A stretch of 9,682 bases of DNA from Planctomycetaceae bacterium (GTDB lineage: Bacteria; Planctomycetota; Planctomycetia; Planctomycetales; Planctomycetaceae): NCBI GenBank assembly GCA_003503535.1, contig DOCI01000299.1:5929-15610 (forward strand), read 5' to 3'. Shown here one piece after another: positions 1 through 6,587 of this stretch. How positions within the stretch are numbered: the first letter of the stretch is position 1; each line of letters opens with the position of its first letter. The translations under genes and the position numbers were made by a program. A model generated the notes under the pieces. The model was given only the letters and a program-made list of their open reading frames with translations, did no database searches and was not told the origin of the DNA.

Positions 1-96
1 GGGTGAGAGCACGATACCAAGAAACAGAATCAGCGAAACAAAGACAATTCCCAAGCGATAGGAAAGCGATTGATCATCGAGTGTCGGTTCCGCCAT
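1..96 (-). CDS. N-terminal fragment of an unidentified membrane protein
   Basis: An open frame starts with ATG at 96-94 and runs off the left edge, so only 32 residues are visible. It begins MAEPTLDDQSLSYRLG, a short polar and acidic stretch. Residues 15-30 form an almost uninterrupted hydrophobic run (GIVFVSLILFLGIVL), which looks like a first membrane segment or an uncleaved signal anchor. There is no clear Shine-Dalgarno sequence in the 20 bases before the ATG. It lies 117 bp downstream of mutY on the same strand, so co-transcription is possible but not shown. The family cannot be told from 32 residues. The hydrophobic pattern and the open frame to the window edge make a real gene likely. 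Confidence 0.6.
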   Translation of the reverse strand, partial: MAEPTLDDQSLSYRLGIVFVSLILFLGIVLSP

Positions 97-213
97 GGAG
101 AAATGCTTTCGTCGAAGTGAAATTCAGAGTTGGATCAATATTCTGGCATATGGTCAGGCAATCGCAACCGTAATGCTCTCAATAAGAGTCGATTCCATCT
201 GCTGATTTGCTAT

Positions 214-1392
214 TCAGTCTGAAGCGATCAGAGTCTCGGCAAATTTGCGTCCAGTTTTTGAGAGCGGATATTCAGCCAGTTCAGATTTCGAAACCCAGCG
301 AGCAGAAGTGGAAATTGTTTTGATCGATCCCTTCACATACTCGCCTGCAAAGCACATTAACGAAATTCGGTAGCGGGTGACGCCGTGACGGATTGATAAC
401 CGAAAGTCTGTCAACTTTGCATGCAACTGATAGCGATCCGCAAGCAACTGTTCGATGCGGGCAAATTCGCGAGCATACAACTCGGTATCCTTAAACAATC
501 CGCTCGATGTTGTGTCAGGCTTATTGCGAACTTTTTGTAGAGTAGCCGGGAAATCATTCTGCTCCCAGCGGACAAAATCCCACAATCCGACCCAGCGTTC
601 TCCCTCCGCATATTGCTGTAACAAATACTTGCTGCCTTTTTTCAAAGCGACGCATATGTGGACCACATCTGTCAGTTCCGTTTTCATTTTCGGCCGGGGA
701 ATTTCCTGCTGACGTCCCTGCTCAAAGGCGAGGCAGAATTTTGAGACGGGGCAGACCCCACAGGCGGGATCGATCGGTTTGCAAATTTGGCTACCAAGTT
801 CCATCAATGCCTGATTGAATTCTCCGGGATCGCGTTGAGCTACAATTTCTTCCGCAAAGTTCCACAATTGTTTTTGAGCTGAGGTCGCTTGCAGAGTATC
901 CTCATAAGCGAGTAGTCGGGCATACAGACGCTGCGTGTTGGCTTCAACAATGGGTGCAGGGCGATTGAATGCGAAGGAAGAAATCGCTCCGGCTGTGTAA
1001 CGACCAATGCCCGGAAGCTTCTGCAATTCCTCGGCTTGCTGAGGAAAGTCACCCGAGTATTTCTGTGATATCAACTTAGCCGTTTTATGAATATTTCGCG
1101 CCCGGGAATAATACCCCAGCCCTTCCCACAATTTAAGCACTTGAGATTCGGGAGCAGCAGCCAGTTCATGAACGGTTGGAAACTGATTCAGGAATCGTTC
1201 GTAATAGGGAATGACTGCCGCAACAGTCGTCTGTTGCAGCATGATTTCGCTCAGCCAGATGCGATAAGCGTCCGAGGTCTTCCGCCAGGGCAAATCACGT
1301 TTTGAAACTTTGTACCAGCGTTTCAACTTCGCGCGAAATGATTTGAGATCCGCTTTGTCAAAGTGAGGAGTAAGATCAGTCGAGTTCGTCAC
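214..1392 (-). CDS. mutY: A/G-specific adenine DNA glycosylase, MutY-like, with atypical active site
   Basis: The family removes adenine mispaired with 8-oxoguanine in base excision repair. The 392 residues contain: an HhH-GPD core with SEIMLQQT (general acid E49, equivalent to E. coli E37) and GLGYYSR at 91-97; a helix-hairpin-helix around LPGIGRYTAG (126-135); a 4Fe-4S loop with C204, C211, C214 and C220 in exact C-X6-C-X2-C-X5-C spacing; and a C-terminal NUDIX-like domain from about 240. The numbering is offset by 12 from E. coli throughout, so the catalytic Asp138 position is E150 (IVEANTQR instead of ILDGNVKR). The FSH loop that reads 8-oxoguanine aligns with V338-T339-R340. The start is GTG, because the next in-frame ATG is at codon 51, inside the catalytic core. 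A weak AAGGGA lies 13 nt upstream. Family assignment is certain; normal OG:A specificity is not. The gene is transcribed out of a repeat-rich gap. Confidence 0.95.
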   Translation of the reverse strand: MTNSTDLTPHFDKADLKSFRAKLKRWYKVSKRDLPWRKTSDAYRIWLSEIMLQQTTVAAVIPYYERFLNQFPTVHELAAAPESQVLKLWEGLGYYSRARNIHKTAKLISQKYSGDFPQQAEELQKLPGIGRYTAGAISSFAFNRPAPIVEANTQRLYARLLAYEDTLQATSAQKQLWNFAEEIVAQRDPGEFNQALMELGSQICKPIDPACGVCPVSKFCLAFEQGRQQEIPRPKMKTELTDVVHICVALKKGSKYLLQQYAEGERWVGLWDFVRWEQNDFPATLQKVRNKPDTTSSGLFKDTELYAREFARIEQLLADRYQLHAKLTDFRLSIRHGVTRYRISLMCFAGEYVKGSIKTISTSARWVSKSELAEYPLSKTGRKFAETLIASD

Positions 1393-1423
1393 AATTTCGA
1401 TTTATTCCCTTTATGCCAAGTCC

Positions 1424-1494
1424 TACAAGTACGAAGCGCGAGCGAGTGTGTTTTTAATACGCATGGACTCACTCGCTTGCGCTTCGTGCTTGTA
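1424..1494. repeat. Long inverted repeat (25-bp arms) upstream of mutY
   Basis: Arms at 1424-1448 and 1470-1494 are inverted copies that differ at two positions, separated by 21 bases. The left arm starts TACAAGTACGAAGCGCG and the right arm ends GCGCTTCGTGCTTGTA. In plus-strand RNA both differences become G-U pairs, giving an unbroken 25-bp stem. In minus-strand RNA they are A-C mismatches. The element ends about 30 bases upstream of the mutY GTG. It resembles the REP-like repeats I associate with planctomycete genomes, but copy number cannot be judged here. Confidence 0.8.
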
Positions 1495-1567
1495 ACAATA
1501 CTTAGCAAATGAGAAGGTGGCAAGCTGTTGAATTGGCCAGCCACAATGTTTTCAAAATGGGACTTGT

Positions 1568-1582
1568 ATCCCGAACCGGGAT
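1568..1582. repeat. Small palindrome, 6-bp arms
   Basis: ATCCCG at 1568-1573 and CGGGAT at 1577-1582 form a perfect 6-bp stem with a 3-base loop. It lies in the gene-free spacer and may be part of a degraded repeat. No function is evident. Confidence 0.45.
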
Positions 1583-1633
1583 GAGTAATATGTGAGCAGA
1601 GAACAAGTCTCTGCCCTGTGCGACACCGGACCT

Positions 1634-1670
<37 letters not shown>

Positions 1671-1810
1671 TTGAGTTCGGGCAACCGTGTCACCATCAGC
1701 GTGAACCACGAGACCCCGAGCCGGGATTCCCACTTTTTGAATGCGGGTTCAGAACAAATTTCGTTCGAACGGCAGGGCGGTGACTTTTCTTTTTTTCATT
1801 GTGTTCAGCT

Positions 1811-1877
1811 GTAGGTCAGGCAATGCCTGACGAAAACGACGTCCACAATTCACCCCGTCAGGCTATGCCTGACCTAC
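1811..1877. repeat. REP-like inverted repeat pair (GGTCAGGC family)
   Basis: The left copy at 1811-1832 begins GTAGGTCAGGCAATGCC. The right copy at 1856-1877 is its inverse, with two central differences. Each copy is also palindromic by itself (GTCAGGC and GCCTGAC), so the pair can form either one long stem or two small hairpins. The 23 bases between them show nothing else. This matches the layout of REP/BIME-type elements. The right arm lies about 107 bp beyond the stop codon of the FAD oxidoreductase gene. Confidence 0.8.
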
Positions 1878-1905
1878 ATCCTTTGACATTCAACGCCAGA
1901 TATTG

Positions 1906-1928
1906 CACTGCTGGGCAAGCCAGCAGTG
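1906..1928. repeat. REP-like hairpin downstream of the FAD oxidoreductase gene
   Basis: CACTGCTGG at 1906-1914 and CCAGCAGTG at 1920-1928 form a perfect 9-bp stem with the 5-base loop GCAAG. It lies 56 bases past the stop codon of the upstream minus-strand gene. No U-run follows in minus-strand RNA, so it is better read as a REP-like repeat or 3'-end stabiliser than as a classical intrinsic terminator. Confidence 0.7.
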
Positions 1929-1983
1929 ATACACTTCGAATGACATTTGGTGGTGGGTAGAAGTCGACTGCGATTGAGCAATA

Positions 1984-4245
1984 TCACCCGGCTGGGACGA
2001 GCCAGATCGCATCGATGTGACAGTTGCCGTCGACTTGAGTCGCATCGACATGCACTTCGTAATCGGTTCCAGCTTTGAACTGATATTTGCCCAGTGAAAC
2101 AAAGTTCGGCTTGATGTCAGCTGCTTTTGTTTGATTCAATGTGACGTTGGAAGAGCCTTCTGCATGTGTCACGGAAATGCGGGTATTGGTTGCCCGATTT
2201 TCGTGTGCACCTGTTGCAAATCGAACTTCGTATTCGCCATCTTTTTCAACACGGAATGGGAAAGTGGCCGTGCCGCCACGTCCATATCGATAGCCGGCTT
2301 CCAGGAAAGGCTTGAGCCCAGTTCCGCCTGTCCAGCTTCCCGTTACTTTGGCATGCTTGTCATCGACGACCAGCCCTTTGAGTGTTGAAGCCGGGACGTA
2401 GTCGTATTCCATTTCAGGAACGGTGTCCCCTTCTCGCGTGTAGAATTCGCCATCAACATTATCCCTGCGAAAAACCCCCGGCTTGCGAGCCAGATCTTTC
2501 AAATAGTCCAGATACGATGTGTAAATATCGCGTGGATTACAGCCGAATTTCACACACAGAGAAGCCGCTTTGCCGACGACTTCGCCCATCATGCCGCAGG
2601 TTCGCATTACGCGTGTGGTCCCCAACGCTTCATGTGTGACACTGATACAGCGACCAGCGCTGAACAGATTGGGCACATCCCGCGAATAGAAACAGCGGTA
2701 CGGAATCGGATATCCATACTGGCGATCAACTCCCTTGCCATGCACGGCAACACTGATGAAGGGATTGTCAGGAAACTTCCGCATATATTGCCGCTTGGGA
2801 TAATGCAGATCGATCGACCAGGTACTCGGCACCATGCCATCGGGAAACTGTTTCTTGGAAACGATGTCGTCCTCAGTCAGTATGACATCTCCCAGTAACC
2901 GGCGTGACTCGCGTGGTCCACCGATGTAAGCCAGCCAGGTCAAGTAGGCATTCTTGTGCTTGTCTGCTCCGTCTTTATTTTTCATCGCATTCCACGCCCC
3001 ATAAACGGCTCGCAGATTCCAGTCGCGAATCGATTCGAGATCCTTAATCGAATCCTTCTCGAAACCACTTTCCCAGAACCACTGGCCGTGGAAGTCGCGG
3101 GGATAGGGGAAATCGTTCATCGTCAAGTCGAGAGCCCAGGGAGTTTTCGGAAACGATTGCGGGGAATCGGCTTCCGCCCAGGCCCACATGTTACTCATGC
3201 CCATACGCACGCCATCGTGAATGTCGTAATCGGCATCGGCAAGATAGCCAATCGTGCCATGTCCGGTGCAGTCGGCAAACAGAGTGCCGCTGAAACGACG
3301 GATTTCGGACGACCGTGTATCAAACGCATACACGGCTGCGATGCGATCATCGTCCATGTCGACTTTGTAGGCATGATGATTCAAAAACAGCGAGATATTC
3401 GGCTCTGCCCGAACAATCCGTTCCTTTTTTTCATCTTCGAACTCCTCGTATGTTCCAGGCGATTTTGTCGCGTGATCGGAGATCTCATCGACAATTTCTC
3501 CAATGTGCGGAAACTCACCACGCCGGACCAACCCTTGTGCCCAGACACGAACTTCAGAACTACCGTTTCCGCCAAGGACGGGACGATTTTGAATCAAAGC
3601 AACTTTGATTCCCATGCGTGCAGCCGAGATGGCAGTTCCCATTCCAGAGTAACCACCACCGATAACGACCAGATCGTAAGGGCCATCTTCAATCGGTTCT
3701 TCAGAGAGACCAAGTTCCGTTTTTCGCCAGCTGGAAAGGATTTTTGCTTCTGCTGGAGGAGTCGAGTCATCAGTCGTGAACCAGATTGCATCGCAACGAC
3801 CATCGAAGCCTGTCAAATCGTGCAGACTGATTTCCGTTTCTGGCTTTGTGATTTCAACGGTTCCGCCAGGCTGCCAGCCCCATTGGGCAGACTGTGTTCC
3901 GAAAATGGGATCCAATGTTTTACCGCCAACGGAAACCTGAAACTGACCCGGTGGTTCCCCCGGGGCATTCCACTGTTTGACCCAGTCCCTGGTTCTCACG
4001 AACACCTGATAGGTACCTGTGGTCGGGAATTTGACAGTGGTCTTCGCATCTTCGACCGGCTTTCCCATCCCATGTGCAAGCAGATAGGGCGAGCCCATCA
4101 ATTCGATGAACTGGGTATCGAGTTTCCAGCCGCCGTGGTTATCGAACGATTCAGTTTCCACGAGTAAAGATTCAGCGGAGGCTGAAGCTGGCATGAGCAA
4201 TGCACTGATTGTCAGGCAAAGACTTATTGTCAAAAGAGAACGCAT
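1984..4245 (-). CDS. Secreted FAD-dependent oxidoreductase with flanking beta-sandwich domains
   Basis: The 753 residues begin with a Sec-type signal peptide (residues 1-24, cleavage likely after ASA at 22-24). An N-terminal beta domain (about 27-160) ends FDGRCDAIWF. An FAD_oxidored-type Rossmann domain starts at DLVVIGGGYSGMG (191-203), with LGGNGSSEVR at 224-233, DCTGHG at 325-330, and a C-terminal FAD-contact segment LFSAGRCISVTHEALGTTR (527-545). From about 624 a golvesin C-terminal/xanthan-lyase-like beta domain follows (VDDKHAKVTGSW, GEYEVRFA, HENRATNTRISVTHAEG), ending GNCHIDAIWLVPAG. Function is likely oxidation of a sugar or other small molecule outside the cytoplasm; the substrate is unknown. 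The start is ATG with AGGA nine bases upstream. The leader has no twin arginines, which is unusual for an exported flavoprotein. The gene stands alone between repeat-filled gaps. Confidence 0.9.
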   Translation of the reverse strand: MRSLLTISLCLTISALLMPASASAESLLVETESFDNHGGWKLDTQFIELMGSPYLLAHGMGKPVEDAKTTVKFPTTGTYQVFVRTRDWVKQWNAPGEPPGQFQVSVGGKTLDPIFGTQSAQWGWQPGGTVEITKPETEISLHDLTGFDGRCDAIWFTTDDSTPPAEAKILSSWRKTELGLSEEPIEDGPYDLVVIGGGYSGMGTAISAARMGIKVALIQNRPVLGGNGSSEVRVWAQGLVRRGEFPHIGEIVDEISDHATKSPGTYEEFEDEKKERIVRAEPNISLFLNHHAYKVDMDDDRIAAVYAFDTRSSEIRRFSGTLFADCTGHGTIGYLADADYDIHDGVRMGMSNMWAWAEADSPQSFPKTPWALDLTMNDFPYPRDFHGQWFWESGFEKDSIKDLESIRDWNLRAVYGAWNAMKNKDGADKHKNAYLTWLAYIGGPRESRRLLGDVILTEDDIVSKKQFPDGMVPSTWSIDLHYPKRQYMRKFPDNPFISVAVHGKGVDRQYGYPIPYRCFYSRDVPNLFSAGRCISVTHEALGTTRVMRTCGMMGEVVGKAASLCVKFGCNPRDIYTSYLDYLKDLARKPGVFRRDNVDGEFYTREGDTVPEMEYDYVPASTLKGLVVDDKHAKVTGSWTGGTGLKPFLEAGYRYGRGGTATFPFRVEKDGEYEVRFATGAHENRATNTRISVTHAEGSSNVTLNQTKAADIKPNFVSLGKYQFKAGTDYEVHVDATQVDGNCHIDAIWLVPAG

Positions 4246-4264
4246 TTAAATTGTTCCTGTATTA

Positions 4265-4270
4265 ATTATA
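4265..4270 (-). promoter_or_regulatory. Possible -10 box for the FAD oxidoreductase gene
   Basis: The minus strand reads TATAAT, 20 bases upstream of the ATG, a perfect match to the sigma-70 -10 consensus. No recognisable -35 box lies 16-18 bases further upstream. If used, the leader would be very short but would still include the AGGA ribosome binding site. Given the AT-rich setting, this may be chance. Confidence 0.25.
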
Positions 4271-4327
4271 AACTCAGTACTTCTGGGAGTTGTGCTTCGC
4301 TGCGACCTCAGCCACCCAGAATACTCT

Positions 4328-4357
4328 CTCGTTCTCAAGGAGGACCTTGGGAACAAG
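4328..4357. repeat. REP-like hairpin, copy 1 of the GTTCCCAAGG family
   Basis: Arms CTCGTTCTCAAGG (4328-4340) and CCTTGGGAACAAG (4345-4357) pair over 13 positions, with one mismatch and one wobble, around the 4-base loop AGGA. Read on the minus strand it closely matches the perfect hairpin at 7604-7635, making these two diverged copies of one repeat family in the window. It lies between sppA and the FAD oxidoreductase gene, about 77 bases past the sppA stop. Confidence 0.8.
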
Positions 4358-4378
4358 TTGAAAGTACGCACAAGGGCT

Positions 4379-4422
4379 CCCTCATCCGGCTTTCGGCCAC
4401 CTTCTGCCTCAGGGAGAAGGTG
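4379..4422. repeat. Double-hairpin repeat next to the sppA stop codon
   Basis: The larger hairpin has perfect 8-bp arms, CACCTTCT (4398-4405) and AGAAGGTG (4415-4422). Next to it is a smaller CCGGCTTTCGG hairpin near 4387-4396. The design recalls a repeat found in many bacterial genomes (CCTCATCCGGCC, then CCTTCTCCC with its inverse); that likeness is from memory. Position 4406 is G where pairing needs C, so this copy seems slightly decayed. In minus-strand RNA the big hairpin begins 11 bases after the sppA stop, so it could protect or end that transcript. No U-run follows. Confidence 0.65.
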
Positions 4423-4433
4423 ATCGTCACGAA

Positions 4434-6296
4434 TTATTCAAACTTCAAATCAAACGGCATCAACAGCAGACGGGGTTCTGTCTTGGACAGATTGTCGATC
4501 ATGAGGGCTCGCTTGAGTTGAGCAGTCATTTCCACAGGCAGAACACCTTCCAGCAATTCGGCTGCGGAGGCCTGCTGCATGCGGGTGTCAATCGGCCCGA
4601 ATAATTGTTCGAACGGGCTGGTTGGTTTTGGCAGCAGTAGTCGTTCAACTTTGTTGTTCCCTTTCAGGTCAGCCAGTTCTTTGGCTTTTTCGACCGCCTG
4701 ATCAAGCGTGCCGATTTCATCGACCAGTCCATTTTCGACAGCAACTTCGCCTGTATAAATCCGTCCGCCGCCGAGTTCTTTCAGACGCTCAACTTTCATT
4801 TCACGCCCCTCAGCCGCTTTGGTGACGAACAACTCGTAAATGTCGTTCATCATTTTCTGCATCGCTTTGCGTTCGCTGTCGTTGAACGGCTGCATCGCAC
4901 TCAACGCCCCCGAGTTATCTCCTCGGGTGACATAAGATGTTGTGATCCCAATTTTTTCGAATAAGCCTTCCAATGCCAACTTGCCACCGACAACGCCGAT
5001 AGAACCAGTCACCGTGCCGGGTTCAGCATAAATATAGTCGGCTCCCATCGAAATGTAATATCCGCCGCTGGCTGCGACATCACCCATGCTGACGACGATC
5101 GGTTTGTCGACCTGCTCCAGTGCCCGCCAGATTAAATCACTCGCCAACGCACTTCCACCCGGGCTGTTCACCCGCAGAACTATCGCTTTCACACGATCGT
5201 TCTCAGCAGCTTCGCGAATCGTTTCGATCATCGTATCGGAACCGATGCCATCTCCACCGAATAATCCGCCTGCACCTCGCCCCGATGTGATCGCTCCAGT
5301 TGCATAAATCACGGCAATCTGAGGCTCGACAGACTTTTTACTGCGAGGCTCAACGCCCATCATCAGATTCATCATTTTCATCATGCCAGTGAAACCGTCG
5401 AAATTGACATCGACTTTTTCTTTGCCATATTTTTTGGCCAGCTTGAATGTCGCATCGTCCTCGTTTTTCAGGGCGATTTCCTCAAGCTGATCTGAATAAT
5501 ACAGACCATCGATCAGTCCGGCTTCAAGGGCAGAGGCAGCCGTGTGTGGTCCGGTATTGATGGCGGCTTCGACCTGCTGCTCAGTCAAATCTCGTGAGTC
5601 GGCTATCATCTTAATGAGCATTGCATACTGACCATCAAGCAGTTCGCTGATTTCCTCGCGGAATTCCGGACTCATTTCGGTACGTGTGTAAGGCTCGGCT
5701 GCGGCTTTGTATTTGCCAACTCGAAGAATGTCGGCTTCAATATCGAGTCTGTCGAACAGGTTTTTATAAAAGCTGACCTCGGCTCTCATACCAGTCATCA
5801 GCAGCATGCCCGGCTCCGGCTGATAAATTTTATCGCAGGCGGTCGCGATCAGATAATCGGGAGTGAGTGCGGTTTCGAGCATCGCATACACTGGTTTGCC
5901 CTGCTTGCGAATCGCTTTGATTTTCGTGTGCAGTTCGTAAACCGTCCCCATCCCCACAAGTGGATTGTTGATTTTAAGCACAATCGCATCGACTTCGTCG
6001 TCTGCAACAGCGCGATCAAGTCGATCGAAAATCCGATTGACTGATTCGCTGATCTCGCCGAACAAACCAGGCAGCGAAGGACCTTCCGGCAGCATTCCCG
6101 ACAGTTCGATTTCCGCCCATTTGATCTCGGTCTGCTTCACTTCCGTTTCGGAACTTTTTTCTTTGTCAGCAACAGCTGTCGCGCTACTGGCACGACGACC
6201 ATTCTGAGCCTGAGCCAATTCGACAGACCCGAAGATCAGCAACAGGCATAGAAATGAAAAGTAACGCTGTAAAGAGGAGTATCGATTCAATATCAT
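4434..6296 (-). CDS. sppA: Signal peptide peptidase SppA, 67K (double-domain) type
   Basis: This is a serine/lysine-dyad protease of family S49 that degrades signal peptides left in the membrane. Residue numbers count from the chosen 620-residue start. A signal peptide or anchor (1-31) is rich in Phe and Leu and ends ELAQAQ. The N-terminal S49 repeat holds the general base Lys197 in GKYKAAAEPYTR, aligned with E. coli K209. The C-terminal repeat holds RVNSPGGS, the nucleophile Ser410 in DVAASGGYYIS (E. coli S409), and TVTGSIGVVGGK. Length matches the 618-residue E. coli enzyme. An open frame extends 29 codons upstream to a TTG at 6383, with an in-frame ATG at 6380. The ATG at 6296 is preferred because AAGGAAG lies five bases upstream, the signal peptide starts right there, and the extra codons lie in a hairpin. 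The gene is divergent from the PAP phosphatase gene. Confidence 0.93.
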   Translation of the reverse strand: MILNRYSSLQRYFSFLCLLLIFGSVELAQAQNGRRASSATAVADKEKSSETEVKQTEIKWAEIELSGMLPEGPSLPGLFGEISESVNRIFDRLDRAVADDEVDAIVLKINNPLVGMGTVYELHTKIKAIRKQGKPVYAMLETALTPDYLIATACDKIYQPEPGMLLMTGMRAEVSFYKNLFDRLDIEADILRVGKYKAAAEPYTRTEMSPEFREEISELLDGQYAMLIKMIADSRDLTEQQVEAAINTGPHTAASALEAGLIDGLYYSDQLEEIALKNEDDATFKLAKKYGKEKVDVNFDGFTGMMKMMNLMMGVEPRSKKSVEPQIAVIYATGAITSGRGAGGLFGGDGIGSDTMIETIREAAENDRVKAIVLRVNSPGGSALASDLIWRALEQVDKPIVVSMGDVAASGGYYISMGADYIYAEPGTVTGSIGVVGGKLALEGLFEKIGITTSYVTRGDNSGALSAMQPFNDSERKAMQKMMNDIYELFVTKAAEGREMKVERLKELGGGRIYTGEVAVENGLVDEIGTLDQAVEKAKELADLKGNNKVERLLLPKPTSPFEQLFGPIDTRMQQASAAELLEGVLPVEMTAQLKRALMIDNLSKTEPRLLLMPFDLKFE

Positions 6297-6301
6297 GGAA
6301 A

Positions 6302-6308
6302 CTTCCTT
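6302..6308 (-). promoter_or_regulatory. Ribosome binding site that sets the sppA start
   Basis: The minus strand reads AAGGAAG, then the five bases TTTCC, then ATG at 6296. This is the best Shine-Dalgarno match near any candidate start of the frame, and it is followed immediately by a typical signal peptide. It is the main reason for rejecting the upstream TTG (6383) and ATG (6380). Confidence 0.7.
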
Positions 6309-6320
6309 GAAATTTTGGAG

Positions 6321-6354
6321 TGCCTCATCAGGATCCATCTTAGAGGATGAGGCA
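6321..6354 (-). promoter_or_regulatory. Leader hairpin in the sppA 5' untranslated region
   Basis: TGCCTCATC (6321-6329) and GATGAGGCA (6346-6354) form a perfect 9-bp stem with a 16-base loop. The stem ends 12 bases before the sppA Shine-Dalgarno sequence, inside the presumed transcript leader. It could affect translation or message stability. No match to a known riboswitch or leader family was recognised. Confidence 0.45.
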
Positions 6355-6392
6355 TTAAGATTTGTGTACATAGAACGCATCAATTACGTCCA

Positions 6393-6422
6393 ATCTTACC
6401 CAGCTTAAAAGCGACTGGTCAA
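6393..6422 (-). promoter_or_regulatory. Candidate sigma-70-type promoter for sppA
   Basis: On the minus strand TTGACC (6422-6417) is followed by 18 bases and TAAGAT (6398-6393). The -35 matches five of six and the -10 four of six consensus bases. Transcription would begin near 6386, giving a leader of about 90 bases that contains the hairpin at 6321-6354. Found by eye only. Confidence 0.4.
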
Positions 6423-6501
6423 ATCAGAAGTCAATTTGACGCTCAAATTCTAAGGAACGGGTCATTTTCCCCGAAGAATCAGGCATTCCCGAAGTGTACG
6501 A

Positions 6502-6530
6502 AAGACATTTGCCAGTCACTGGATTATAGT
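6502..6530 (+). promoter_or_regulatory. Candidate sigma-70-type promoter for the PAP phosphatase gene
   Basis: AAGACA (6502-6507) and TATAGT (6525-6530) are exactly 17 bases apart and match four of six and five of six consensus bases. Transcription would start near 6537, about 50 bases ahead of the ATG. Together with the sppA candidate it makes a plausible divergent promoter pair. Found by eye only. Confidence 0.4.
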
Positions 6531-6587
6531 ATTGCTGATTTTATTAATCATTTACATGCAGTCAGGCTTGAGAGTTGAGGAGTTAGG

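Noticed and set aside
152..162. Match to the GGTCAGGCAAT core of the 1811-1877 repeat
   Set aside because: Only 11 bases match and the palindromic partner is absent, so it may be chance.
1785..1797. T-rich run as a terminator
   Set aside because: No stable GC-rich hairpin lies directly before it on the plus strand, and no plus-strand gene ends nearby.
2956..4167. 403-codon open frame on the plus strand
   Set aside because: It lies fully antisense to the FAD oxidoreductase gene, which has clear domains and a signal peptide. Its translation shows no recognisable motif and no ribosome binding site, so it is a mirror frame.
6297..6383. N-terminal extension of SppA from TTG 6383 or ATG 6380
   Set aside because: No Shine-Dalgarno match is near these starts. 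The extension is polar, precedes a complete signal peptide, and coincides with a leader hairpin.
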